From: JAUASW01 sp036880965 | GTDB lineage: Bacteria > Pseudomonadota > Gammaproteobacteria > Burkholderiales > Burkholderiaceae_C | Direction of reading: 5' to 3' | DNA: 64,000 nucleotides | Assembly: GCF_036880965.1 (NCBI RefSeq) | Contig: NZ_JBAJMV010000006.1 | Span: forward strand, 248,001 to 312,000 | Part shown: positions 50,780-59,879 of the stretch, in pieces | Layout of the letters: every line of letters starts with the position of its first letter | Position numbering within the stretch: the first letter of the stretch is position 1 | The notes under the pieces: generated by a model | What the model was told of the DNA's origin: nothing | The model's input: only the letters and a program-made list of their open reading frames with translations | The model's database searches: none | Position numbers and translations under genes: made by a program

Positions 50780-52801
50780 ATGCCACAAGCCCCTACCCTG
50801 CAAACCCTGGTCGACGACACCATCGCCGCCCTGCCGATGCTTGCGCGCTCGGTCCAGGATGCGATCCAGGACGAGTTGGAACGCCGCCCCCAACATTTCA
50901 TGCTGCTGGAAGGCTGGCGCCGCCAGCGTGGCCGCTTCGCCACCAATCTGGAGGCGGTACTGCAGCCGATGCTGCAGATCGCCAGGCGTGGCCAGGACCC
51001 GCTGCGCCGTGGCGCGGCGGTGTCGCTCGACACATTGAGCCTGGTTGACGAACACCAGGCGCTGCAGGATGTTGCCATCGCCCACCTGATCGCATCGGTG
51101 GAAGAGCAATGCAAGCCCGAGCTGCATCAGCTGGGCAATTTCTTTGCTGCCCTGCGCGGCCAAAGCGCCCACCGCAAAGACGACAACCCGCTGCGCCCGG
51201 CCCTGTTCGCCCAGGCCATGTACGACGCGCTGGTCGACACCAACCTGGATTCCGAAGGGCGCTACGCAATGCTCAAGGTGGCGGCCGGCCCGCTCACCGA
51301 AACGCTGCAGCACCACTACGCCGCGCTTTGCAGCCAGTTGCAGGCGGCACACCTGAGCCAGATGGTGTCGAGCTACGGTTCGGGCACGGGCGGCCAGGAC
51401 CCGCGCCTGCGCAATCTCTCGGAAGCCGCGAAAGCACAGGCGGCCAAGCTCAGCCCCGCGACGCTGGACAGCCTGGCCAAGCGGGTGGACGAAGTGAACA
51501 GCCGGCCACAGAAGCTCGCGAGCAAGCCCGAGCTGCCACCGGCGCCCAGTGGCATCAATTTCAGCCCGGCAGCCGCCGGCGGTACCGGCGACCTGCTGAC
51601 GCGGCTGTACGACCAGATCCTGGCCGACCCGCGCCTGTTGCCGCCGGTCAAGGCCTTGCTGGCGCGTTTGCAGATTCCGGTCGTGCGCCTGGCCCGCATC
51701 GACCCCAGCCTGATGCGCCGCCAGGAGCATCCGACCTGGCAACTGCTCAACCGTGTCGCCTCGCATGGCATGGGTTTCGACAACCCGAACGACGAGCGCC
51801 TGCAGCAGTTCCTGCAGTTCATGGAGACGCGCCTGTCCATGCTTGTGGCCACACCTTCGCCCAGCGCCCAGCTGTTCCAGCAGGTGCTGATCCAGGTGGA
51901 AGAGCACATCGGTTCGCAGGCACGCCAGCGCAGTGAACGCAGCGCCACGGCGCTGGCCGCGCTGGAGCGCGAACAGATGCGTGACCAGTGGGCGACGGTG
52001 CTGCGCGAGCAGGTCGGCGACCAGATGATCGACGCGCCGGTCACTCCGGCGCTGCGCAGCTTCCTCAGGGGCACCTGGGTCGACGTGATCGTGCAGGCCA
52101 TGGTGCTGCATGGCCGCGATGCGGCCGAGGCGCATGCCCACATCGACACGGTGGACGAACTGCTCGCCAGCCTGGAGCCGTGCAAGACGCCGGCCGAGGT
52201 GACACGCCTGCGCGGCCGCCTGCCAGCGCTGATGCAAAGGCTGGAGCAAGGCTTCAACTCCATCGCCTTGCCCGCCAGCAAATCGCAGGCCCTGATCCAC
52301 GAACTGGCACAGATGCACCAACGCGTGCTGCAAGGCCAGCCGGCCGTACCCCCGGTGTCGGCGCTGCGCGCTGTCGACAAGCGCGAACTGAGCCCCGAAG
52401 ACCTGCTGCAACAGTTGCTCAGCGAGCGCGAATCGCAGATGCCCTCGCGCTGGGCCCATGACCAGGTGGACCGCGGCCAGTTGCCCACGGTGCCGACCCA
52501 GCTCTACGACGAGAACGACAGCCCCGAATCCCGCGCCGCGCTGGCGGCCTGGGTTGACGGTCTGGAAGTGGGCCAGTGGTACCACCTGTTCATCCAGAGC
52601 CAGTGGCTGACAGCCCAGATCGCCTGGGTCAGCGAGAGCCGCCAGTTCTTCCTCTTCGTCGGCCAGGATGCGGAAGACCGCCATTCCCTGACCCGCGGTG
52701 CGCTCGAGAAGCTCCTGGCCAACGGCCTGATCACGTCGCTGGCCGAGGACACCTTGGTGCAGCGCGCGGTCGACACGCTGATGCAGGACCTCGACGCCTG
52801 A
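50780..52801 (+). CDS. DUF1631 family protein
   Basis: A 673-residue cytoplasmic protein of the DUF1631 family, found mainly in beta- and gamma-proteobacteria. It is largely helical. A conserved core is seen in NFFAALRGQSAHRKDDNPLRPALFAQAMYDAL, and the end has WVDGLEVGQWYHLFIQSQWLTAQIAWVSESRQFFLFVGQDAEDRHSLTRGALEKLL, which looks like a PilZ-like barrel motif and could bind c-di-GMP. That last point is my inference; the RxxxR signature is not obvious. It shares a TGATG overlap with the patatin-barrel gene, so they are expressed together. Confidence 0.82.
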   Translation: MPQAPTLQTLVDDTIAALPMLARSVQDAIQDELERRPQHFMLLEGWRRQRGRFATNLEAVLQPMLQIARRGQDPLRRGAAVSLDTLSLVDEHQALQDVAIAHLIASVEEQCKPELHQLGNFFAALRGQSAHRKDDNPLRPALFAQAMYDALVDTNLDSEGRYAMLKVAAGPLTETLQHHYAALCSQLQAAHLSQMVSSYGSGTGGQDPRLRNLSEAAKAQAAKLSPATLDSLAKRVDEVNSRPQKLASKPELPPAPSGINFSPAAAGGTGDLLTRLYDQILADPRLLPPVKALLARLQIPVVRLARIDPSLMRRQEHPTWQLLNRVASHGMGFDNPNDERLQQFLQFMETRLSMLVATPSPSAQLFQQVLIQVEEHIGSQARQRSERSATALAALEREQMRDQWATVLREQVGDQMIDAPVTPALRSFLRGTWVDVIVQAMVLHGRDAAEAHAHIDTVDELLASLEPCKTPAEVTRLRGRLPALMQRLEQGFNSIALPASKSQALIHELAQMHQRVLQGQPAVPPVSALRAVDKRELSPEDLLQQLLSERESQMPSRWAHDQVDRGQLPTVPTQLYDENDSPESRAALAAWVDGLEVGQWYHLFIQSQWLTAQIAWVSESRQFFLFVGQDAEDRHSLTRGALEKLLANGLITSLAEDTLVQRAVDTLMQDLDA

Positions 52802-55044
52802 TGAGGCTTGCGGTCGGCTTCGTCGGCCTGGTGCTGCTGGCGCTCGCCGGCACAGCCATGGCCGCACCGACCGATGTGCCCCAGCCCCCGCCAGCGCGGC
52901 CCAAGCTGGGCCTGGTGCTCTCGGGTGGTGGCGCGCGCGGCCTGGCCCACGTGGGGGTGCTCAAGGTGCTGGAGCGCGAGCGCATTCCGGTCGACCTGAT
53001 TGCCGGCACCTCGATGGGCTCCATCATCGGCGGCCTCTACGCCAGCGGCATGACTTCCGCCGAGCTGGAGCGCGAGCTGTTGCAGATCAATTGGGGGCGC
53101 GTTTTTGCGGCGCGCGTGGAGCGCCAGCAGCTGTCGCAGCGCCGCAAGGAAGAGGACTTCGAGTTTTCGGCCGCACTGGAGCTCGGCCTGCGTGATGGCG
53201 AGTTGCGGGCGCCGCAAGGCACCCTGTCCAGCCGCGGCCTGGAAGCCCTGCTGCGGCGCCTGACCTTGCCGGTGCGCATGGTGCAGGAGTTCGACAAGCT
53301 GCCCATTCCCTTCCGCGCGGTCGCCACCAATATGGAAGATGGCCAGCAGGTCGTCGTTGGCAATGGCGACCTGGCGCTGGCCATGCGCTCCAGCATGAGC
53401 GTGCCCGGCGTGTTCGCGCCTATCGAATGGAATGAGCGCATCCTGGGCGACGGCGGCCTGGTGAACAACCTGCCGGTCGACATTGCCCGCCGCATGGGCG
53501 CCGAGCAGCTGATCGCGGTCAACGTCGGCACGCCGCTGTCGGCGCGCTCGTCCCTGGGTTCGATGGTCGGACTGACCGGCCAGATGATCAACATCCTGAC
53601 CGAGCAGAACGTCCAGCGCAGCCTGGCCAGCCTCTGGAACGAGGACATCCTGATCACGCCAAACCTTGGCAAGCTGACGTCGGCCGACTTCGAGCGCGGC
53701 CGCGACTTCATCACCCAGGGCGAGGCAGCCGCCGAGGCCTTGCTGCCGCGGCTGCGCGAGCTGGCCCTGCCCGAGGCCGAATACAAGCGCTGGCGCAAGG
53801 CGCACCTTTCACACAACCCCGCCGCGCCTTCGCTGGAAGCGGTGGCTTTCGAGGGCAGCGACAACACCAACCCGGAGCGCTTCAAGGCCCAGCTCGAATC
53901 GCAAGCTGGCCAGAACTTCGACCCCGCCCGGGCCGAGCGAGACACCCGAAAGCTCGCGTCCACGGGCGACTATGTGCGGGTGGACTATCACGTTGAGCAA
54001 CGTGCCGAAGGCGACACGCTGGTGTTCCTCATGGAAGACAAGCCCTGGGGCCCGAACTACTTCCGCGTCGGCCTGGATCTCAGCACCGACTTCGCCGGCG
54101 AGAGCTCATTCAACCTGCGCCTCAGCCACAACCGCCACTGGCTCACCGACCACGGCACCGAGTGGCGCAATCAGCTGAGCGTGGGCCAGACGCCGCGCTT
54201 CTACAGCGAGCTCTACCACCCGCTGATCCAGAAGCTCGGCACCTCGGAAGACTGGTTCGTCTCCGCCTGGACCGAGCTGGAACGGCGCCAGATCAACATC
54301 TACGAGCCCGAGTCCGGCAAGGGCCTGGCGCGGCTGGCGCGCGTGTCCGGCCAGCTGGGCTTCGATCTCGGCCAACCCTGGGGGCGCATCGGCGAGGTGC
54401 GCCTGGGCCTCACGCACCAGCGCTGGCGCATCACGCCCAAGCTGCTGACCGTCGACGTGGGCGACCAGCTCAACCAGACCTGGAGCGAAACCGGCGTGCG
54501 GCTGAAGACCGTGATCGACCAGCTCGACTTTGCCAACTTCCCACAGCGCGGCTACCGCCTGGTGGCCGAGGCGATCAGCGGACTGCAGTCGGGCACCAAC
54601 ACGCGGCGCCAGCATTTCAGCCGCTTCGAGCTGCAAGGCACGGCCGCCGGCAGCATCGGCGCGCATACGCTGAACCTGCATGCGCGCCTCTTGCAGGCCA
54701 ATCAGCCGACCGATTCGACCCAGGGCCCTTACACGCTGGGCGGCTTTCAGCAGCTCTCGGGCTATCAGCAGGGCCAGCTCTTCGGCAATACGCTGGCTTT
54801 CGGACGCGCTACCTACTACCTGCGCCTTCGCGAAGCACCGGTGCTGACCCGCGGCTTCTTCATCGGCGGCTCGCTGGAAGCCGGCAATGCCTGGGACCAG
54901 CGCCGCGACGCGAGCTTCAAGGACCTGCGCTACGCAGCCAGCGCCTTCATTGGCGCGGATACCGGCTTTGGCCCGCTTTATCTGGCACTCGGCCACGCGC
55001 CGCGTGGCGGCACGACCGTCTATCTGTTCATCGGCCGGCCGTAA
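52801..55044 (+). CDS. Patatin-like phospholipase fused to an outer-membrane barrel (type Vd)
   Basis: A 747-residue secreted phospholipase of the PlpD kind. A signal peptide spans 1-22. The patatin domain (about 35-330) has the oxyanion loop GGGARG, nucleophile Ser71 in GTSMG, and D217 in DGG. A POTRA-like linker (about 340-415) follows, then a BamA-like beta barrel to the end, where strands alternate aromatic and polar residues (LYLALGHAPRGGTTVYLFIG). Such proteins insert the barrel in the outer membrane and expose or release the lipase. Starts on TGATG with the DUF1631 gene. Confidence 0.92.
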   Translation: MRLAVGFVGLVLLALAGTAMAAPTDVPQPPPARPKLGLVLSGGGARGLAHVGVLKVLERERIPVDLIAGTSMGSIIGGLYASGMTSAELERELLQINWGRVFAARVERQQLSQRRKEEDFEFSAALELGLRDGELRAPQGTLSSRGLEALLRRLTLPVRMVQEFDKLPIPFRAVATNMEDGQQVVVGNGDLALAMRSSMSVPGVFAPIEWNERILGDGGLVNNLPVDIARRMGAEQLIAVNVGTPLSARSSLGSMVGLTGQMINILTEQNVQRSLASLWNEDILITPNLGKLTSADFERGRDFITQGEAAAEALLPRLRELALPEAEYKRWRKAHLSHNPAAPSLEAVAFEGSDNTNPERFKAQLESQAGQNFDPARAERDTRKLASTGDYVRVDYHVEQRAEGDTLVFLMEDKPWGPNYFRVGLDLSTDFAGESSFNLRLSHNRHWLTDHGTEWRNQLSVGQTPRFYSELYHPLIQKLGTSEDWFVSAWTELERRQINIYEPESGKGLARLARVSGQLGFDLGQPWGRIGEVRLGLTHQRWRITPKLLTVDVGDQLNQTWSETGVRLKTVIDQLDFANFPQRGYRLVAEAISGLQSGTNTRRQHFSRFELQGTAAGSIGAHTLNLHARLLQANQPTDSTQGPYTLGGFQQLSGYQQGQLFGNTLAFGRATYYLRLREAPVLTRGFFIGGSLEAGNAWDQRRDASFKDLRYAASAFIGADTGFGPLYLALGHAPRGGTTVYLFIGRP

Positions 55045-55052
55045 CTGCTCAC

Positions 55053-55123
55053 CCCCGAGGCGCTGCGCGCCTCCCCCTCAAGGGGGCGCTCCCGATGGCC
55101 CGGCAAAGCCGGATCCATGGGCG
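55053..55123. repeat. GC-rich multi-hairpin element in a convergent gap
   Basis: The 106-base gap between the patatin gene and the convergent hydrolase holds GAGGCG-CTGCG-CGCCTC, CCCCCT-CAA-GGGGG and CCGGC-AAA-GCCGG in series, then CCATGGGCGCCGC. The same style of C-rich stem plus CCATGGGCG occurs at 39464-39519 in another convergent gap. Probably a BIME/REP-like repeat acting as a two-way transcript end. Confidence 0.6.
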
Positions 55124-55150
55124 CCGCTTGGCTCGGCCGCTCAGACGCCA

Positions 55151-56050
55151 TCAAATTGACCCCATGCAAACACTCCGCTGTATCAACGTTGCCACCAAGG
55201 CCGGCTGTTCATGGACGATCCAGTGCCCGGCACCCGGCACCCGGTGCAGATCCAGCAGAGGCACAAACTGCTCGAGGCCATCAACCATCGCTGCAGGCAA
55301 GGCCTTGTCCTCCAGGCCCCAGATCACCGTGGTCGGCACTTTCACGGTGACGAACTCGGGCGCGAATTTCAGCGCCATCGCGCCGGGGTCGCTCTCCGTG
55401 GGTGGACGCATCGGCGAGGCGCGGTAGTAGTTCAAGGGGCCGGTCAGGCCGTGATTCCAGACCTCGCGATAGCGTTCTTTCAGCGCGTCGGTCAGCCAGG
55501 GCTGGCCGCCGTGGTCGGTGAAGAAGGGCCAGAGCTGGGCGTAATCGTCGGCCGCCAGCTCTTGTTCCATCTGCGGTTCGCACAGCCGGTTCATGTAGGC
55601 GCTCGCCTGGCGCTGCGATTCGCTTTGCTGCAACTCGCGCAGAAAGGTGCCGGGATGCGGTGAATTGACGATGACCAGGCGCCGCATCAGCTCGGGCTTC
55701 TGCACCGCCAGGTTCCAGCCGACGGCGCCACCCCAGTCGTGGGCCACGAGCGCTGCCAAAGGGCCCTCGCCCGTGGCGGCGATCAGGGCGGCCACATCGG
55801 CCATCAAATGCTTGGCGCGGTAGGCCTCGACTTCGACCGGCGCGCTGGAGCGCTCATAGCCGCGCAGGTTCGGGGCGATACAACGGAAGTGCGGAGACAG
55901 CGCCTCCATCACCTCGTCCCACACGAAGGCCGCCTCCGGGAATCCATGCAGGAACACGAGTCGCGGCAGGTGCGCGCCACCAGCGGCGCGGCAAGACAAC
56001 GTAATGCCGTGAGGCAAGGCCAGGTCGAAACGTTCAATGCTCATGGACAT
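55151..56050 (-). CDS. Epoxide hydrolase / haloalkane dehalogenase-like alpha/beta hydrolase
   Basis: A 299-residue alpha/beta hydrolase of the Asp-nucleophile group. The oxyanion motif is HGFPE (35-39), the nucleophile D105 (AHDWGG), the acid D248 and the base H276 (GAGHW). The YRASP and YERSS motifs suit a cap domain with Tyr residues, as in epoxide hydrolases. Substrate unknown. I start at MSMSIERFD; ATG 56044 is an alternative. The reading frame could be extended upstream, but only through unlikely Arg/Pro-rich codons. Confidence 0.8.
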   Translation of the reverse strand: MSMSIERFDLALPHGITLSCRAAGGAHLPRLVFLHGFPEAAFVWDEVMEALSPHFRCIAPNLRGYERSSAPVEVEAYRAKHLMADVAALIAATGEGPLAALVAHDWGGAVGWNLAVQKPELMRRLVIVNSPHPGTFLRELQQSESQRQASAYMNRLCEPQMEQELAADDYAQLWPFFTDHGGQPWLTDALKERYREVWNHGLTGPLNYYRASPMRPPTESDPGAMALKFAPEFVTVKVPTTVIWGLEDKALPAAMVDGLEQFVPLLDLHRVPGAGHWIVHEQPALVATLIQRSVCMGSI

Positions 56051-56081
56051 TGAGTATGGGCAGCGGCCGCTGCCCGGCCTG

Positions 56082-56882
56082 TCAGGCGGGCGACACCGCG
56101 GGCTCGTCGCCCTCGCCACCCTTGTTCTCTTCGTCGGCGCCGGCAGCCATCTGCTCGGTCACTTCGACCTCGGGCGCCTGCACATGGGCCTGCACCCATT
56201 CGTGCAGGATGTGGGCCACGTCGGCCACGCCCTGCTTCTTGAGCGCCGAAAACAGCGTGACCGACACGTCCGATGCTTCGGTGGCCAGCTCGCCCAGCTC
56301 GTCTTGCGCCTTGCGCAGGGCGGCATCGGACTCCTGACGGTTCAGTTTGTCGGATTTAGTCAACAGCACCAGCAGCTTGACCTCGCCACTGGCCACGCGG
56401 CGCTGCACGAACTGCAGGAGCTGCTTGTCCAGGTCGGTCAGGCCCAGGCGCGAATCGACCATCAGGACCACGCCCGACAGGCTGCGGCGTACGTCCAGGT
56501 AGTCGGCCATGACCTTCTGCCAGCGTAGCTTGGCGGCCTTGGCCACGGCGGCATAGCCGTAGCCGGGCAGGTCGGCGAACAGGGCGTTGGGCGCGTCCTT
56601 GGGCCCCAGGTGGAACAGGTTGATGTGCTGTGTGCGGCCAGGCGTCTTGGAGGCGTAGGCCAGGCGCTTTTGCTGGGCCAGGGTGTTGATGGCCGTGCTC
56701 TTGCCGGCATTGCTGCGGCCGACGAAGGCGATCTCGGCCAATTCGGTCGCCGGCAGGTGCTCCAGCTGGCTGGCGGTGGTCAGAAAACGTGCCGTGTGGG
56801 TCCAGCCAAGCACCTGTTTGTCGCTGACCTCGCCCTCGACTTCTGGAGTCTGGGCGGGCTGCTTTGTGTTGTTCGATGTCAT
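56082..56882 (-). CDS. engB: Ribosome biogenesis GTPase EngB (YsxC/YihA)
   Basis: A 266-residue essential-type GTPase for large-subunit assembly. P-loop G55-RSNAGKS62, switch TPGRTQHINLF, G3 DLPGYGYA and G4 TKSDK are all present. It has an N-extension of about 30 residues (TKQPAQTPEVEGEVSDKQVLG) and an acidic C-tail (EEVTEQMAAGADEENKGGEGDE-like) longer than in E. coli. It is divergent from cytochrome c4 with a 65-base gap, an arrangement common in beta-proteobacteria. Confidence 0.93.
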   Translation of the reverse strand: MTSNNTKQPAQTPEVEGEVSDKQVLGWTHTARFLTTASQLEHLPATELAEIAFVGRSNAGKSTAINTLAQQKRLAYASKTPGRTQHINLFHLGPKDAPNALFADLPGYGYAAVAKAAKLRWQKVMADYLDVRRSLSGVVLMVDSRLGLTDLDKQLLQFVQRRVASGEVKLLVLLTKSDKLNRQESDAALRKAQDELGELATEASDVSVTLFSALKKQGVADVAHILHEWVQAHVQAPEVEVTEQMAAGADEENKGGEGDEPAVSPA

Positions 56883-56947
56883 GAAGATCCTGGGCTGGTG
56901 AATAGCCATTGTAAAATCCTGGGCTTGCGCTTACCGAACCCCACCCC

Positions 56948-57565
56948 ATGAAGAATGCCGCTCTCCTGTTGACGGGTCTGTTTCTGGCCGCCGCAGCTAC
57001 TGCGTCGGAGACCCAGGCCCCGGCCAAGCCAGACCTGGCCAAGGGCCAAGCCCTGTCCACGCAAGTGTGTGCTGCCTGCCACACGGCCGATGGTTCGCGT
57101 GGCAGCCCGGCCAACCCGATCCTGCAGGGCCAGCACCCTGAATACCTGGCCAAGCAACTGGCCGAGTTCAAGGAGGGCAAGCGCGCCAACCCGATCATGA
57201 GCGGCATGGCTGCGCCCCTGAGTCCGGAAGACATGAAGAATGTCGCCGCGTTCTACGCCTCCAAGCAGCCCAAGCCCGGCTTCGCCAAGGACAAGGCCCT
57301 GGTGGCACTGGGCGAGAAGATCTACCGCGGCGGCATTGCCGACCGCAATATCCCGGCCTGCGCCGGCTGCCACAGCCCCACGGGCGCCGGCATGCCAGCG
57401 CAGTACCCGCGCCTGTCGGGCCAGCACAGCGACTACACGGAAGCTCAGCTGAACGCCTTCCGCGCCGGCACCCGCCTGAACAGCGCCCAGATGACGGCTG
57501 TTGCGGCCAAGATGAACGACCGCGAAATCAAGGCCGTGTCCGACTACATCGCCGGCCTGCGCTGA
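56948..57565 (+). CDS. Di-heme cytochrome c4
   Basis: A 205-residue periplasmic di-heme c-type cytochrome. A signal peptide spans 1-20. The heme sites are C41-A-A-C-H45 and C138-A-G-C-H142, in two similar domains with Met ligands (IMSGMAAPL and LNSAQMTAV). Such proteins pass electrons to terminal oxidases. It is followed by the genes for ResB/CcsA heme attachment, which it needs. A strong terminator lies just downstream, so it may be expressed on its own as well. Confidence 0.92.
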   Translation: MKNAALLLTGLFLAAAATASETQAPAKPDLAKGQALSTQVCAACHTADGSRGSPANPILQGQHPEYLAKQLAEFKEGKRANPIMSGMAAPLSPEDMKNVAAFYASKQPKPGFAKDKALVALGEKIYRGGIADRNIPACAGCHSPTGAGMPAQYPRLSGQHSDYTEAQLNAFRAGTRLNSAQMTAVAAKMNDREIKAVSDYIAGLR

Positions 57566-57608
57566 GCGAGTACGGGTCGCCCTGGCGAACCCGTCCCTGT
57601 CATTCGAA

Positions 57609-57636
57609 AGGCCGGTGCATGTCACCGGCTTTTTTT
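57609..57636 (+). terminator. Intrinsic terminator after cytochrome c4
   Basis: GCCGGTG (57611-57617), loop CATGT and CACCGGC (57623-57629), followed by seven T residues. It separates cytochrome c4 from the resB gene. Confidence 0.9.
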
Positions 57637-57672
57637 CTGGCCGCTTTTTCTGGCCGTTTGTCTGGCCGTTTG
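57630..57672 (+). repeat. Short tandem repeat behind the terminator
   Basis: Three and a bit copies of a 12-13 base unit, TTT(T/G)TCTGGCCG, run from the terminator T-run into the resB leader. Each copy could pair with itself only weakly. It may be polymorphic by slippage; no function is known. Confidence 0.6.
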
Positions 57673-57728
57673 TCCGCCTTTTCGCCTGGCTCAAAGCCTG
57701 ACGCCGCCGCCACCGGCACAATCCCGCG

Positions 57729-59879
57729 ATGTCTTCCGCTGAATCCGCCCTGCCCCCTGCCCGACCCGAACAGCCCGCCCAGCGCTCGCGCACCCTGCAC
57801 GACCTGGTCGAACTGCTGTCCTCGATGCGCTTTGCCATCGCGCTGTTCGTGGCGATCTGCATCGCCGCGATCGTCGGCACCGTGGTCAAGCAGCGCGAGC
57901 CGCTGAACAACTATGTGAACCAGTTCGGGCCGTTCTGGTCTGAACTGCTGGGTCGCATCGACCTTTACACGATCTACAGCGCCTGGTGGTTCCTCCTGAT
58001 GCTGGTGTTCCTGGTCGTCTCGACCAGCCTGTGCATCGCGCGGAACACGCCCAAGATCGTGGCGGACCTGAAGAGCTACAAGGAAAACATCCGCGAGCAA
58101 TCGCTGCAGGCCTTCCCTCACAAGGCCCTGGGCGAGCTGGCAATGCCGGCCGAGGCGGCGCTGCAGAAGGTTTCCGAGCTGCTGGGCGCCGAGGGCTGGA
58201 AGGCCAAGGCCCAGATGCGCGACCGCGGCACCATGGTGGCGGCCCGCAAGGGCGCGGCCAACAAGATCGGCTACCTGGCGGCGCATTCCTCCATCGTCCT
58301 GATCTGCCTGGGCGGCCTGCTGGACGGCGACCTGCTGGTGCGCGGCCTGATGTTCGTGCAGGGCAAGAGTGTCTACAGCGGCGGTGGCCTGGTCAGCGAG
58401 GTCAAGGCCGAGCACCGCCTGCCGGCCAGCAGCCCCAGCTACCGCGGCAACCTGATGGTGCCCGAGGGTGGCCGCGCTGCGACTGCCATCCTCTCCATGA
58501 CCGACGGCGTCGTGCTGCAGGACCTGCCTTTCGACGTGGAGCTGAAGAAGTTCATCGTCGAGTTCTACGAGACCGGCGCGCCCAAGCTCTTCGCCAGCGA
58601 AATTGTGATCCGCGACCACGCCACGGGCGCCACGCGCGAAGCGACGGTCAAGGTCAACGAGCCGGTGATTCATGACGGCGTGGCCATCTACCAGAGCAGC
58701 TTTGACGACGGCGGCTCGCAACTCAAGCTGCGCGCCTTGCCCATGGGCAGCTCGGCCGAGCCCTTCATGCTGGAAGGCGTGGTTGGCGCCAGCACTTCGC
58801 TGAGCAATGGCGCTGAGAAGCTGGGCCTGGAATTCACCGGCCTGCGCGTGATCAACGTCGAGAACATGAGCGGCGCGACCACCAGCGGTGCAGACGTGCG
58901 CAAGGTCGATCTGGCCGAGAGCCTCGACAAGCACCTGGGCAGCGGTGCCAAGGCGCCGGGCGACAAGTCGCTGCGCAATGTCGGCCCCTCGGTCAGCTAC
59001 AAGCTGCGCGACGCGGCCGGCCAGGCGCGCGAGTTCAACAACTACATGGTGCCGGTGGAGCTGGACGGCCAGCGCGTCTACCTCGCCGGTGTGCGCGACA
59101 CGCCGGCCGAAGCCTTCCGCTACCTGCGCATCCCGGTCGATGCCGAAGGTGGCATCGACGGTTGGCATCGGCTGCGCCAGGCCCTGGCCGATCCGGCTCG
59201 CCGCGCAGCAGCTGCGGAGCGCTATGCCGCCGCCGCCTCGCCCGCCAGCAACCCGGCCATGAAGCCGCAGTTGCAGGCCACGGCCCTGCGGGCCTTGAAC
59301 CTGTTTGCCGGCGCCGAGGGCGTGCGCCCGGGCGACGTGCCGCCGAGCGCAGGCTGGGGCGGCCTGCCGGCGCTCTCGACCTTCATCGAGAAGGAAGTGC
59401 CCGAGGCCGAACGCAACCGCGTCTCCGAAGTGCTGCTGCGCATCCTGAACGGCTCGCTCTACGAACTGCACAAGCTCAATCTGGAACGTGCCGGCAAGCC
59501 CGCGCCAGCCGGCGATGCCGCCACGCAGAACTTCATGACGCAGGCGGTCCTGGCCTTGTCGGACAGCATGTTCTATCCCGCGCCGGTGCTCCTGGAGCTG
59601 GACGAGTTCAAGCAGATCCAGGCCAGCGTGTTCCAGGTGGCACGTGCCCCTGGCCAGAAGCTGGTCTATCTGGGCGCGGTCTTGCTGATCGTCGGCGTCT
59701 TCGCGATGCTCTATGTCCGTGAGCGCCGGCTGTGGATCTGGCTGGAGCCCACGGCGCCGGGCCAGACCCGCGTGCGCATGGCGCTGTCATGCACACGCCA
59801 GATGCTGGATACCGATGCCGAGTTCGCGCGCCTGAGCCAGGCGCTGTTGAATCCTGAAGAGGAAAAGAAGGCCACATGA
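57729..59879 (+). CDS. resB: Cytochrome c biogenesis protein ResB
   Basis: A 716-residue membrane protein of System II cytochrome c maturation. It has three N-terminal membrane helices (FAIALFVAICIAAIVGTVVKQ near 37-60, SAWWFLLMLVFLVVSTSLCIARN, and one at IGYLAAHSSIVLICLGGLL). A long periplasmic domain follows, and a fourth helix is near LVYLGAVLLIVGVFAMLYV. With CcsA it forms the heme exporter and ligase. The stop overlaps the ccsA start (ATGA). Length and topology are typical. Confidence 0.93.
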   Translation: MSSAESALPPARPEQPAQRSRTLHDLVELLSSMRFAIALFVAICIAAIVGTVVKQREPLNNYVNQFGPFWSELLGRIDLYTIYSAWWFLLMLVFLVVSTSLCIARNTPKIVADLKSYKENIREQSLQAFPHKALGELAMPAEAALQKVSELLGAEGWKAKAQMRDRGTMVAARKGAANKIGYLAAHSSIVLICLGGLLDGDLLVRGLMFVQGKSVYSGGGLVSEVKAEHRLPASSPSYRGNLMVPEGGRAATAILSMTDGVVLQDLPFDVELKKFIVEFYETGAPKLFASEIVIRDHATGATREATVKVNEPVIHDGVAIYQSSFDDGGSQLKLRALPMGSSAEPFMLEGVVGASTSLSNGAEKLGLEFTGLRVINVENMSGATTSGADVRKVDLAESLDKHLGSGAKAPGDKSLRNVGPSVSYKLRDAAGQAREFNNYMVPVELDGQRVYLAGVRDTPAEAFRYLRIPVDAEGGIDGWHRLRQALADPARRAAAAERYAAAASPASNPAMKPQLQATALRALNLFAGAEGVRPGDVPPSAGWGGLPALSTFIEKEVPEAERNRVSEVLLRILNGSLYELHKLNLERAGKPAPAGDAATQNFMTQAVLALSDSMFYPAPVLLELDEFKQIQASVFQVARAPGQKLVYLGAVLLIVGVFAMLYVRERRLWIWLEPTAPGQTRVRMALSCTRQMLDTDAEFARLSQALLNPEEEKKAT

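Noticed and set aside
57630..57672. CRISPR-like or protein-coding repeat at the tandem array
   Set aside because: Units are only 12-13 bases with no spacers and no open frame of interest.
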